A stretch of 58,180 nucleotides of DNA from assembly GCA_020849665.1 (NCBI GenBank), contig JADLFX010000022.1, positions 1-58,180 on the forward strand. Reading direction: 5' to 3'. The notes under the pieces are model-generated. The model did no database searches. It was given only the letters and a program-made list of their open reading frames with translations, and was not told where the DNA came from. Below are positions 1 to 8,788 of the stretch, in pieces; position 1 is the first letter of the stretch; each line of letters starts with the position of its first letter. The translations under genes and the position numbers were made by a program. This DNA comes from Planctomycetota bacterium. Lineage in GTDB: Bacteria; Planctomycetota; UBA1135; UBA2386.

Positions 1-127
1 CGAACGCGAGATGGCTAGTCTTGGTCATCGGTCGGTCCCTCCGCCTGCGGCTCTGGCCGCGAAGCGATTCGAGGCTAACCCGCGCACATGCGCAGCGGGC
101 CGACCGCTTCATCCTGTCTGAGCCGCC

Positions 128-241
128 ATGACCGACCCTCGCCCTGCCCGTGCCTCCGGACGCCTCGTGATCGCGGTGGTGGCCGCGATCGTGATCGCCG
201 CCACGGCGGTCTGGATCGCCGGCCATCTCCTGGCCGGATGA
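128..241 (+). CDS. possible 37-residue single-pass membrane peptide
   Basis: A short ATG-to-TGA frame encodes 37 residues. It has a basic, proline-containing N-terminus (MTDPRPARASGR) followed by about 20 uninterrupted hydrophobic residues (LVIAVVAAIVIAATAVWIAG) and a short tail. That is the layout of a one-helix inner-membrane peptide. It lies alone on the plus strand, and the first certain gene (ending at 308) converges on it. No Shine-Dalgarno sequence is visible. In GC-rich DNA a chance frame of this size is easily found. The clean charge-then-hydrophobic pattern is the only support, so the call is tentative. Confidence 0.35.
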   Translation: MTDPRPARASGRLVIAVVAAIVIAATAVWIAGHLLAG

Positions 242-307
242 CACCGGCCGGCGCGCGGCGCCCGGGCACTCCCTGGCGACCGCCTGTGCGTGGGGGCGGT
301 GCGCAGC

Positions 308-1354
308 TCAGTAGAGGAAGCGCGACACCAGCCCGTACGAGTACGTCTCGCGCGATCCGGACGTCGCCGTGGCCGAGGTGGCGTAGATCCTCTGGATCGG
401 CTCCTGCACCGCGGGCAGGTCCGGCACCGTGTTCTGCAGGCCGTTGCTGCCGGCGAGGGGCAGACCCGAGCCGAGCCCGGGGTCGAGCACGAACGCCTGC
501 ACGTAGAGCAGCGAGCCCACGGCCGCGGCGCTGAACGCGACGCCGAAGGGTCCGACCGTCGCACCACCCGAGGCATCGGTCGTCAGCGCGGCGTCGAGGA
601 GGGGCGCCGTCCGCAGGTTCACGCAGAGGCCCGGCACCGGGGTGTTCGGATCGGCCGGGCCCAGGAGGAGCACGCCCGGTGACGTGTTCGGTCCCCCGGT
701 CAGCGTCCAGCGCAGGGTGTGCGAGCCGTCCGAGCGGCGCGCGACCACGTTGCCGGCCAGACCCACGGGCTTGGTCTTGCCGCTGGGCGTGCAGCCGGTC
801 CCCAGGATCGCGGAGGGACCGGTGAGCGTGTCCGACCCCTGGTACGCATCCAGCGAGTACACGCTCGTGGCGCTGTTCGCGAAGATCACGATCTCCCAGA
901 GCAGGTCGTTCTGCGCCGGATAGACGAAGGGCCGGTCGAAGAGGAACGCGATGTTCCAGGGTTCGGGCGAGCCCTGCGAACTGGTGATCGCCGGGAGGTT
1001 GACGTTCTTGCGGTCGATGACCCGCGTGGGCGTGCCGATGTAGTTGTTGGCGAACGTCGTGGTCGCTGCGGCGAAGCTCGAGTCGCAGAGGTAGAGCTCG
1101 GTGTCGATGGTCCGCGCGATCGCGCTGTTCGAGGTGCCTGCGTCCTTGCGCAGGAAGAGGCCCTGGAAGACCCGCGGCATCGCGCGCAGGTCGCCATGGA
1201 TCTGCTGATAGCGCGCCGAGGCACTCCACCACGGGATGGTGTTGCCGCTGTTCGACTCGGCGGTCGCGGCGAAGGAGGGGGAGACGACGAAGTTCTGGCC
1301 CGAGGCCGTCGCCACCAGAAGCAGCGCGGTCAGGCAGCAGGTGGGGGTGCGCAT
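308..1354 (-). CDS. secreted protein, member of a three-copy local family (copy A)
   Basis: The gene encodes 348 residues and starts with a typical signal peptide (MRTPTCCLTALLLVATASGQ). I chose the ATG at 1354 because it begins the signal peptide and has AGGAG five bases upstream. The mature part opens with NFVVSPSFAA and contains a central beta-rich region with the conserved core TTFANNY...VNLP...PFVY...NDLLWE. It ends with a module containing PNTPVPGLCVNLRTAPL and LYVQAFVLDPG...SNGLQ. The neighbour at 1533-2573 is a close paralogue, and the gene at 34999-36072 is a more distant one. I do not recognise an enzymatic motif. The export signal and beta-rich composition suggest a cell-surface or extracellular structural role, which is inference. 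Confidence 0.85.
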   Translation of the reverse strand: MRTPTCCLTALLLVATASGQNFVVSPSFAATAESNSGNTIPWWSASARYQQIHGDLRAMPRVFQGLFLRKDAGTSNSAIARTIDTELYLCDSSFAAATTTFANNYIGTPTRVIDRKNVNLPAITSSQGSPEPWNIAFLFDRPFVYPAQNDLLWEIVIFANSATSVYSLDAYQGSDTLTGPSAILGTGCTPSGKTKPVGLAGNVVARRSDGSHTLRWTLTGGPNTSPGVLLLGPADPNTPVPGLCVNLRTAPLLDAALTTDASGGATVGPFGVAFSAAAVGSLLYVQAFVLDPGLGSGLPLAGSNGLQNTVPDLPAVQEPIQRIYATSATATSGSRETYSYGLVSRFLY

Positions 1355-1532
1355 GAGGACTCCTGGGGCGGGCGGGCCCACGATCCGCCGCCGCAGCCGG
1401 GGCGTCAACTCGCCCCTTGGGCCGATCAGGCTTCCCGCCCTGCCGGGCCAGGAGCTCGCGTCACGGTCGCATGGCCGCGCCGCCGGGGCTGGTCGCACTC
1501 GCCGCCCCGGCATGCGCAGCACTCCCTCGCGC

Positions 1533-2573
1533 TCAGTACAGGAACCGCGTCACCAGACCGTAGGCATAGGTCTCCTTGCTGCCGGTGGTCGCGGACGAAC
1601 TGTTGGAGTAGATCCGCTGCAGCGGGTCGGAAGGCGGCGGGAGGTCCGGAGCCGTGGTCTCGAGGCCGTTCGTGCCGGAGAGCGGCAAGCCGCTCTGACC
1701 CGGATCCAGGACGAATGCCTGGGAGTAGAGCTTCAGCCCCACGTTGGCGGCCTGGAAGCCGAAGTAGATCGCGGGCAGGGAGTACGCCCCGCTGGTGTTG
1801 GTGGCGATCGGGATGTCGATCAGTGGCGCGGTGCGCACGTTCACGCACAGACCGGGTACCGGAGAGTTCGGGTCCGCCGGGCCCAGGAGCAGCACTCCGG
1901 CCTGGCTGTTGGGGCCGCGACTGACCGACCAGGTCACGCCGTGGGTGTTGTCGGAGCGACGGGCGGTGATGCGGCCCGAGAGGCCCATCGCGCTCGTCTT
2001 GCCGAACGGGATGCAGCCCGTTCCCAGGGTGAGGGTCGGACCCGTCGCCGTATCCGTGCCGGAGTAGGCGTCCAGGGCATAGGTTCCGGTTGCCGTGTTC
2101 GAGTACATCACGACCTCCCACAGGAAGTCGTTCTGACCCGTGTAGACGCCCGGCCGGTCGAAGGGGAACGCGATGTTCCAGGGTTCCGGCGAGCCCTGCG
2201 AGGTGGTGATGTCCGGCAGATTGATGTTCTTCCGGTCGATCACGCGCGTCGGCGTACCGATGTAGTTGCTGGCGAACGTCGTGGAGGAACCGGCGAAGCT
2301 CGAATCACAGGTGTAGAGCTCCACGTCCACCGTGCGCGCGACACCCGACGCGAGGTTGATCGCGTCCTTGCGCAGGAAGATGCCCTGGAACGCCCGCGGG
2401 GCACCGCGCAGGTCCCCGTGGATCTGCTGGTACCGCCCGCTGGGGCTCCACCACGGGATGGTGTTGTTGGAGTTCGCCTCGGCGCTCGTGGCCGAGAGGG
2501 GCGAGACGACGAAGTTCTGGCCGGTGGCGGCGGCGCAGAGCGCCGCAACGGGAAGGATGGCAAGTGCACGCAT
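1533..2573 (-). CDS. secreted protein, member of a three-copy local family (copy B)
   Basis: This 346-residue protein starts at the signal peptide MRALAILPVAALCAAATGQ. It is a near relative of copy A immediately downstream: both begin the mature chain with NFVVSP, share NTIPWWSPSGRYQQIHGDLR-type segments, and carry the same TTFASNYIGTPTRVIDRKN core. Both end with a LYSQAFVLDPG...LSGTNGLE module. The pair looks like a tandem duplication with about 180 bp between the copies. Both copies have a TTGAC hexamer 60-80 bp upstream that could be a -35 element, without a convincing -10. The function is unknown. Export is well supported. Confidence 0.85.
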   Translation of the reverse strand: MRALAILPVAALCAAATGQNFVVSPLSATSAEANSNNTIPWWSPSGRYQQIHGDLRGAPRAFQGIFLRKDAINLASGVARTVDVELYTCDSSFAGSSTTFASNYIGTPTRVIDRKNINLPDITTSQGSPEPWNIAFPFDRPGVYTGQNDFLWEVVMYSNTATGTYALDAYSGTDTATGPTLTLGTGCIPFGKTSAMGLSGRITARRSDNTHGVTWSVSRGPNSQAGVLLLGPADPNSPVPGLCVNVRTAPLIDIPIATNTSGAYSLPAIYFGFQAANVGLKLYSQAFVLDPGQSGLPLSGTNGLETTAPDLPPPSDPLQRIYSNSSSATTGSKETYAYGLVTRFLY

Positions 2574-2653
2574 GAAGCTACCTGCTCGGGAAAGGGGATA
2601 AGACGAGACGAGACGTGTGACGCCGCCCAGCCTCTCCCTTGTTCCCCCGCCGG

Positions 2654-3364
2654 TCAACCCTGGGTGGGCCGGCTTCCAGCGCCCGCTTCGCTGCTGCGCA
2701 TCGCCGCCTCCAGCTCCAGCATCACCGAGTTCTCCAGCCGGCGGACGAAGGTGCCGACCTGGGGCGCGTACCACCACACCGTCACGAGCTCCGGCCAGGG
2801 CCGATCGCCGACTGGCCGCAGCCGCCGCCAGATCCGCAGGCAGCGGAACGTCCCGGCGGGCACGGTGATCTCCTCGACGGCGTCCACGTGGTAGGCGGCC
2901 GTCATGGCCAGGGCCTGTCCCGGTGCCTTGCGCACGAACTCGCTGGTCCAGCGCTTCCCCGGCCAGAGCGGCCAGTGATAGCGGCGCTCGGCCGGCACGT
3001 TGAGGCGCAGCGAGCCCGTGCGGTCGCCCACCTGCTGGCCGATCTCGGCCAGCTCGGCATCCAGGTACAGGACCCCGCGCGAGTCCTCGTCCTGCAGGAC
3101 CCAGGCCCCCTCCGGCAGGACCAGCCCCTCGGGCAGGGTCGCGGGCGGCTCCACCACGCGCATCTGCACGCGGGCCACTCCGGCACGCCGGTACACGAAC
3201 ACGTCGCCGGCCCGCCAGCGCGGGGCGGCAACGGTCTCGCCGCCGGACGGGGCCGCCGTGTCGGCGGCCACGACCCCCCGTCCCTCGCCTTCCGGCAAGG
3301 CGGGCGGCGCGTCCTGGCAGGCGGCGAGCGCCACGAGCAGGGCGCAGCGGGCGGCGGCGCTCAC
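2654..3364 (-). CDS. small lipoprotein translationally coupled to aspS
   Basis: The reading frame is best begun at the GTG at 3364, whose first four bases overlap the aspS stop as GTGA. That start gives a 236-residue protein beginning VSAAARCALLVALAACQ, a short signal with a good lipobox (LAAC), so it is probably lipid-anchored. The rest resembles uncharacterised envelope lipoproteins. It includes GDVFVYRR near the start, a YHWPLWPGKRWTSEF segment, VPAGTFRCLRI and VTVWWYAPQVGTFVRR near the end. These segments recall DUF3108-like beta-rich domains, but I assign no function. The overlap implies coupling to aspartyl-tRNA synthetase translation. An ATG start far upstream would lie inside aspS and is unlikely. 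Confidence 0.75.
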   Translation of the reverse strand: MSAAARCALLVALAACQDAPPALPEGEGRGVVAADTAAPSGGETVAAPRWRAGDVFVYRRAGVARVQMRVVEPPATLPEGLVLPEGAWVLQDEDSRGVLYLDAELAEIGQQVGDRTGSLRLNVPAERRYHWPLWPGKRWTSEFVRKAPGQALAMTAAYHVDAVEEITVPAGTFRCLRIWRRLRPVGDRPWPELVTVWWYAPQVGTFVRRLENSVMLELEAAMRSSEAGAGSRPTQG

Positions 3365-5154
3365 GCCTTGGTCTCGCGCGGCAGCGCGGCGATCCGCAGT
3401 TCGGCGAGCTGGTCGGCCGCCACCGGAGAGGGCGCGCCGGTCATGAGGCAGGTGGCGCTCGCGGTCTTCGGGAAGGCGATCGCGTCGCGGATGCTGTCGA
3501 GACCCAGGCAGAGCGCGACCAGCCGATCGACGCCCAGGGCGATGCCGCCATGGGGCGGCGCACCGAAACGGAACGCGTCGAGGAGGAAGCCGAACTTCTG
3601 CCGCTGGGCCTCGGGGGCGATGCCGAGGAACTCGAACACGCGCTGCTGCACGTCGGCGCGGTGGATCCGGATGCTGCCAGAGCCGAGCTCCCAGCCGTTC
3701 ATCACCACGTCGTAGGCCCGCGCGCGGATCTGGCCCGTGTTGACGCCGAACTCCGTGATGTCCCAGTCGACCGGCGCGGTGAAGGGATGGTGCGCGCTGT
3801 CCCAGCGCCTGCGCGCCTCGTTCCACTCGAAGAGGGGGAACTGGGTCACCCAGGCGAGGCGGAACTCGCCGGGCGTGCGCAGCCCCAGGATCCCGCCCAC
3901 CTTCAGGCGCAGCTCCCCGAGCGCCTTGTGCACCACCGCCGGCTTGTCGGCCACGAAGAGCAGCAGGTCGCCGGGCTTCGCCGCGAGCGCGGCGATCAGC
4001 TCCTTGCCGGCGGCGCCCTCGTAGAACCTGGCGATCGATCCCGTGAGCCCGTCGGCGCCGACCTTGGCCCAGGCCAGGCCCTTGGCCCCGTAGCCGCCCA
4101 CGAAGGCCGTGAGCTCGTCGATGTCCTTGCGCGAGAAGCGCTCGGCCGCGCCCCCGACCACCAACCCCTTCACCATGCCGCCCTCGGTCACGGCGCGCTG
4201 GAACACCTGGAACGCGCTGCGGCGCGCCAGCTCGGTCAGGTCCTGGAGTTCCATGGCGAACCGCAGGTCCGGCTTGTCGCTGCCGTACCTCGCGATCGCC
4301 TCGGCGTGGTCGAGCCGCGGAAACGGCGTCTGCACCCGGATGCCGAACCCCTCGCGGAACGCATGGACCAGCATGCCCTCGACCATGTCCATCACGTCCT
4401 GCTCCTCCACGAAGGACATCTCCAGGTCGATCTGGGTGAACTCGGGCTGCCGGTCGGCGCGCAGGTCCTCGTCGCGGAAGCAGCGCGCGATCTGGTAGTA
4501 GCGGTCCATCCCCGCCACCATCATCAGCTGCTTGAAGAGCTGCGGACTCTGCGGCAGGGCGTAGAACTCGCCCGGATGCACGCGGCTGGGCACGAGGTAG
4601 TCGCGCGCGCCCTCCGGCGTGCTCTTGGTGAGGATCGGCGTCTCGGTGTCCACGAAGCCCTTGCCCGCGAGGTACTCCCGCACCGCCTGCACGAACGCGG
4701 CGCGCCGCACCAGGGCATGCTGCATGGGCCGCCGGCGCAGGTCGAGGTAGCGGTACTGCATCCGCGTCTCCTCGCTGGCCTCGGCGGCGTCCACGATCGC
4801 GAACGGCGTCGGCTCGGCTTCGTTGAGCGCGGTGGCGGTCTGCGCCATCACCTCGATCTCGCCCGTGGCCCGCTGGCGGTTGATCTGGTCGCCCACGCGC
4901 CGCGACACCACGCCCCGGACGCTGATCACGTCTTCCAGCCCCAGGCGCGAGACCCGCTCGAAGAGGCCGGCCTCGGTCCCGGGACGGGTCGAGTCGACCG
5001 TCACCTGGGTCACGCCGTAGCGGTCGCGCAGGTCCACGAACAGGATCCCGCCGTGATGCCGGTGATTGTCGATCCAGCCGTTGAGGACCACGGTCTGGCC
5101 CTCGTGCTGGGCGGTGAGCTCACCGCAGGTGTGGGTCCGCTGCCAACTCGCCAT
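3361..5154 (-). CDS. aspS: aspartyl-tRNA synthetase, bacterial type, probably non-discriminating
   Basis: This class II synthetase charges tRNA with aspartate in the cytoplasm. The 597-residue length fits the bacterial form. From the N-terminus there is an OB-fold anticodon domain (GWIDNHRHHGGILF), the catalytic core with RYLDLRR, motif 2 (FRDEDLRADRQPEFTQID), the GAD insertion around residues 290-420, and motif 3 (GIALGVDRL...DAIAFPKT). The ATG at 5154 begins the conserved R-T-H-x-C-G-E-L segment. His34 sits where discriminating enzymes such as E. coli AspRS have Leu30, and Asp89 sits where they have a Lys. The His/non-Lys pairing is associated with enzymes that also make Asp-tRNA(Asn), which would require GatCAB elsewhere. 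A small lipoprotein gene overlaps its stop codon. Confidence 0.96.
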   Translation of the reverse strand: MASWQRTHTCGELTAQHEGQTVVLNGWIDNHRHHGGILFVDLRDRYGVTQVTVDSTRPGTEAGLFERVSRLGLEDVISVRGVVSRRVGDQINRQRATGEIEVMAQTATALNEAEPTPFAIVDAAEASEETRMQYRYLDLRRRPMQHALVRRAAFVQAVREYLAGKGFVDTETPILTKSTPEGARDYLVPSRVHPGEFYALPQSPQLFKQLMMVAGMDRYYQIARCFRDEDLRADRQPEFTQIDLEMSFVEEQDVMDMVEGMLVHAFREGFGIRVQTPFPRLDHAEAIARYGSDKPDLRFAMELQDLTELARRSAFQVFQRAVTEGGMVKGLVVGGAAERFSRKDIDELTAFVGGYGAKGLAWAKVGADGLTGSIARFYEGAAGKELIAALAAKPGDLLLFVADKPAVVHKALGELRLKVGGILGLRTPGEFRLAWVTQFPLFEWNEARRRWDSAHHPFTAPVDWDITEFGVNTGQIRARAYDVVMNGWELGSGSIRIHRADVQQRVFEFLGIAPEAQRQKFGFLLDAFRFGAPPHGGIALGVDRLVALCLGLDSIRDAIAFPKTASATCLMTGAPSPVAADQLAELRIAALPRETKA

Positions 5155-5277
5155 CGCTGCCTCGTGTTCGGTGGAAGCCCGGCGTTTTACCCGCAGCCCG
5201 CGCCGCGAGCCCGCATTCTCCTGCTGCATGGCCTGGCGCCCGGGCGCGGCGGTCTGCGCGGACCTGCACCGAACGCA

Positions 5278-5319
5278 ACGCGCGCGGGCCCCGGACCTGC
5301 GTCCTGGACCCGCGCGCGT
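5278..5319 (-). terminator. long GC hairpin after the propeller lipoprotein gene
   Basis: An 11-bp perfect inverted repeat (5278-5288 with 5309-5319, ACGCGCGCGGG / CCCGCGCGCGT) continues inward as a partial CCGGAC/GTCCTGG stem. It lies about 47 bp beyond the stop of the leftward lipoprotein gene and before aspS, so it could end that transcript. No clear U-tract follows, which lowers confidence in a factor-independent terminator. Confidence 0.5.
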
Positions 5320-5365
5320 GCGTGCTGCCTGTGGCCACCGGCTGGCGGCGACCGCGGCGAAGCGG

Positions 5366-8300
5366 TTACTGGCGCCAGTAGGTGCCGACGACCGCCACGC
5401 CGGGCACGTCGATCGTCTTGACCTTGCGGCCGGTGCCGAACTCGAAGATGTCGACCTTCCCCACGTCCCGCAGGGCCACGAAGATCAGCTTCGGCAGGAT
5501 CGGCTGGACCGCCGCGCCGCCGGCGACCTTCACCGAGCCCTTGCCCGAGTGATTCATCGGCGGCTGCGGGATCTGCGTGGAGAACGGCGTCACCTGTCCC
5601 GGCGACGCGCCGTTGTTGAACATCTCGTCCACGGCGATGTCCACCGGAGCGTTGCCGGACAGCAGGTCCTTGATCGGCGTGTTGGCGTTGAGTCCGCCGA
5701 ACCGCTGGATCACGGTCCACTCCTTCTGGCGGAACGAGGGCTGCTGGATGAAGCCGCCCTGGTTCGGGTTGACCTGCTGCGGGCCGATCGGCGACGTCGT
5801 CAGGTCGAGGCGCGAGATCTGGCCCAGGCCGGACTCGTCCACGTGGCCCACGAACATGCCGCTGTTCGAGGACGTGTAGTCCAGCTTGATCGTGCTCGGC
5901 CGCCGGAACGTCACGTTCGGCACGATGCCGATGATGTCGTTGAAGCCGATGCCGTTCACGCCGTCCGGTCCGGACTCGTACACGGCGATCGTTCCAGTCG
6001 CGTTCAGGACGTAGGCGTAGTACACGCCGGAGGTCGTGCCCGTGGTCTGGTAGCGCTCGCTGACCGCGACCTCGATCGGGCTGTTCAAGAAGCCGCTGAT
6101 CGACTTGCGCTTGCCGTAGTCGAGCCCGTTCAGCACCGTGGCCGAGTTGCCGCTCGAGCTCACCACGAACACGTCCTCGCCGTCCGGCTGCCACGCGATG
6201 CCCGTGGGACCCGGGTCGACGCGGGTCTCGGCGACCACCTGGTGCAGCGAGGGGCTGGTCGGGTCGATGTCGATGAACGTCACGGTGGACGACGCGAAGT
6301 TGGTGACCGCCAGGCGGGTCATGTTCGGCGCCATGGCCATGCTGGTCGGATCCGAGAGCCGGATCGTGTCCAGGATGGTCATGCGGTTGCTGTTCAGCAC
6401 GACCACCTGCTTGTTGTCGCGATCCAGCACGTAGAGGAAGTGCCCGATCTGCTGGCGCGAGGTGAACGGGCAGTACGGCACCGGCGGCGGCGGCGAGGTG
6501 GGCGGCGGCTGCGGGCCGTAGAACACGCCCTCCATCAGGTTGCCGTAGATGCCGACCTGGGTCTTCTCGTTGGCGAACGGGTTGCCCTTGCGCAGCAGGT
6601 TGACCGGGGAGTTCGGGATGCAGCCTGCGCCGTTGGCCAGGATCGTGCCCGTGGGCCCGCTCGTGGAGGTCACCGAAGGCTCCTCGCCGAAGATGGCGCG
6701 GGTCGTGTTCGGCGGCGGGAACACCAGCCGCGGCGGGTTCGGGTGCGGCGCCACGGAGATGCTGTTGCCCAACGCGCCCGACAACCCGAGCGGCGTGGTC
6801 TGGTTGGCGCGGCTGGCGTTGACGTTGACGTTCTCGTTGTTGAAGACGATGTCCAGCGGGCAGCCGACATGGATGTCGCCCACCTGGCCGATGGTCGGAG
6901 CGCCGACCAGCTTGGTCTTCCCGGCGGAGTCCTGCACCAGCGTGAGGGCGCCCTGGCTGCCGCCGTCCAACCGGCTGGTTCCCGGGGCGAGGTTCGGGCG
7001 CACGCCCGGCTGACCGATGTTCGGATTCAGGGGGAAGCGCGACGTGGTCGGATCACCCGTGCCCTGGCCGAAGCCGTTCAGGTCGATGACCGAGATGCCG
7101 GGCTCGGAGCCACCCACGCCCACGTACACCGCCTCCGGCGACACCGGCGCATTCACGATGCCGGGGCCATCGCCCGTGTTGAACGTGGTCGACACGGCCT
7201 GCCCGAGCAGGATCGTGTTGGTGCCACGGATGCGCGAGTTGTTCACCGACACCGTCACGCCGGACTGGCCCGGCAGCGAGTACGCCGGGGTCACCAGGTA
7301 GTTGGTGAGGTCGGCGAAGCTGAGCGGATCGGCGTAGTAGATGACGTTGAAGCTCGTGGCTCCCAGGGTCACGCCCAAAGTCACGCCGCCGCCGGGAGGC
7401 GTCAGGTTGGCCCGATTCAGGAACGATCCGACGGTGCCCGGCTGGATCGGCTTGTTGAAGCGCACCAGCACCGGTGCGGTCGGGTCCACGTTGGACTGGC
7501 CGTTGCCGGGGGTGATCTCCAAGGTGCGCCCGGGTGCGAAGCCGCGCACCTGCGGCGACGTGCTGTCCGGGCCGACGGTCGTGGCGGTGCTGACCTCCTC
7601 GCGCAGGACCTTGCCGCGCTCGTTGCGCACGGCGTTGGTCACGACGATCTGCAGGAGGGAGGTGTTGTCGAAGATGTCGAAGTCGGAGAGGTCGCCGTCG
7701 TCGTCGGCCACGAACACGAAGGAGTTCGGCGCGACCAGGTCCACGTCACCGCTGAAGCCGCGCGGGAATCCCGCCGCGCGCGGGTCCACGACCTCGACCG
7801 CGTTGCCGGCCGAGTTCTTGCGGACGGCCTGGCGCAGGCGCAGGGTGCCGCCTTCGTTGTAGTACGTGTACCCCCCCACGAACCCGCGCCCCAGGAGCAC
7901 CGAGGTCGACTCGGTCGACTGGTTGTAGGTCACCAGGGAGATCGCGGTGGTCAGGCCCGAGTTGGTCTGCCCGGCGAGGGTGCTGTCCAGGATCGTGTTC
8001 ACGTCCAGCTTGTTGCTGAACTGGATGAACAGGAAGTGGTTGCCCGGATTGCCGTTGGGCAGCGTCGGCGTCGTGCCGAAGGTCGCGACCGGCAGCACGT
8101 CGTTGTTGCCGTTCACGTTGGCCTTCAGCGTCTCGATCTTCTCGACGTTCAGGACCGTCGTGGTCGGGTTGCCGAAGCTGTCGAGCTCGCGGATCCGGTA
8201 GGGGTAGACCTGACCCAGGCCGGTGCTGATGAAATTGACCTTGAAGGGTCCGCTGAGCAGGGGGTCCTTCGGCGTGCCGTCGTCGCAGGCCGTGAGGCCC

Positions 8301-8374
8301 ACCAGGGCAAGGGTACCCAGGGTCGTCGCCAGGATGCCGCCCACGGACGTGGCGAAGTGTCGCGGTAGTTTCAT
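5366..8374 (-). CDS. large lipoprotein with Ig-like domain and YVTN-type beta-propeller
   Basis: The product is 1002 residues and begins with a signal ending in the lipobox LTAC (residues 27-30), so it should be anchored to a membrane and face outward. Residues around 290-400 include PGNGQSNVDPTAPVLVRFNKPIQPG, typical of bacterial SbsA/Big_5-like Ig domains. The C-terminal third has repeated propeller blades such as FLYVLDRDNKQVVVLNS, LAVTNFASSTVTFIDIDP, GPTGIAWQPDGEDVFVVSSSGNSATVLN and KLIFVALRDVGKVDIFEFGTGRKVKTIDVPG. These match YVTN/lactonase-type surface repeats. A proline-rich linker (PPPTSPPPPVP) separates the halves. No catalytic residues are recognised, so a binding or surface-layer role is inferred. 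It is transcribed alone, and a strong hairpin follows it. Confidence 0.88.
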   Translation of the reverse strand: MKLPRHFATSVGGILATTLGTLALVGLTACDDGTPKDPLLSGPFKVNFISTGLGQVYPYRIRELDSFGNPTTTVLNVEKIETLKANVNGNNDVLPVATFGTTPTLPNGNPGNHFLFIQFSNKLDVNTILDSTLAGQTNSGLTTAISLVTYNQSTESTSVLLGRGFVGGYTYYNEGGTLRLRQAVRKNSAGNAVEVVDPRAAGFPRGFSGDVDLVAPNSFVFVADDDGDLSDFDIFDNTSLLQIVVTNAVRNERGKVLREEVSTATTVGPDSTSPQVRGFAPGRTLEITPGNGQSNVDPTAPVLVRFNKPIQPGTVGSFLNRANLTPPGGGVTLGVTLGATSFNVIYYADPLSFADLTNYLVTPAYSLPGQSGVTVSVNNSRIRGTNTILLGQAVSTTFNTGDGPGIVNAPVSPEAVYVGVGGSEPGISVIDLNGFGQGTGDPTTSRFPLNPNIGQPGVRPNLAPGTSRLDGGSQGALTLVQDSAGKTKLVGAPTIGQVGDIHVGCPLDIVFNNENVNVNASRANQTTPLGLSGALGNSISVAPHPNPPRLVFPPPNTTRAIFGEEPSVTSTSGPTGTILANGAGCIPNSPVNLLRKGNPFANEKTQVGIYGNLMEGVFYGPQPPPTSPPPPVPYCPFTSRQQIGHFLYVLDRDNKQVVVLNSNRMTILDTIRLSDPTSMAMAPNMTRLAVTNFASSTVTFIDIDPTSPSLHQVVAETRVDPGPTGIAWQPDGEDVFVVSSSGNSATVLNGLDYGKRKSISGFLNSPIEVAVSERYQTTGTTSGVYYAYVLNATGTIAVYESGPDGVNGIGFNDIIGIVPNVTFRRPSTIKLDYTSSNSGMFVGHVDESGLGQISRLDLTTSPIGPQQVNPNQGGFIQQPSFRQKEWTVIQRFGGLNANTPIKDLLSGNAPVDIAVDEMFNNGASPGQVTPFSTQIPQPPMNHSGKGSVKVAGGAAVQPILPKLIFVALRDVGKVDIFEFGTGRKVKTIDVPGVAVVGTYWRQ

Positions 8375-8788
8375 GATTGAGGCTCGGCAGTCGGCCCTGC
8401 ACCACAGGGCTCGGCCTGGATTCCGGGGAACAGAGGGTCGTTCAACCTTATCTCCGCACCCACGTCAGGCAAGGACGAGATCGGGCCGGCGGTACCGGCT
8501 CCCTGTGCCCTGTCCGACGTCGCGGAGCCACCCGCCGGACCCGGCCCGCGGCCGGACTCCGGCGGATCACGCCATGGATAGTTCCGCGTGCGGCAGGCGT
8601 CACACGCCGGGGGTGGCGACCGTGGCCTCCCTCCCCACCCATCGCGGCCCGGAGGCCGGCCGCAGCGGCGGTCCGCGGCGGAGGCGCAGGCTCCACGACC
8701 GGCGGAACGGCACACGGCTGCGGTCGGAGCGGACTTTCGCGTATGGTCCCGGCCCGGGATCCCGAATGATGCCGCGCACCCGCCAGCC
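8375..8788. other. 414-bp divergent intergenic region between lipoprotein gene and ruvB operon
   Basis: I see no convincing gene here. The frames present are arginine/proline-rich noise of the kind expected in GC-rich DNA. It should carry promoters for the leftward lipoprotein gene and the rightward ruvB operon. A TATGGT hexamer about 35 bp before ruvB is the only -10-like sequence I would point to, and it lacks a good -35. No LexA-like palindrome is evident near ruvB. Confidence 0.6.

Noticed and set aside
71..105. Short hairpin-like GC palindrome near the left window edge as a terminator
   Set aside because: The loop would be only two bases and similar palindromes are frequent by chance in this DNA. 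The upstream gene, if any, is outside the window.
75..1232. Long arginine/proline-rich open frames opposite or in other frames of the secreted-protein genes
   Set aside because: They have the composition of out-of-frame translation of GC-rich coding DNA and no signal peptide or motif, while the opposite frame encodes a clear signal peptide and a conserved paralogue family.
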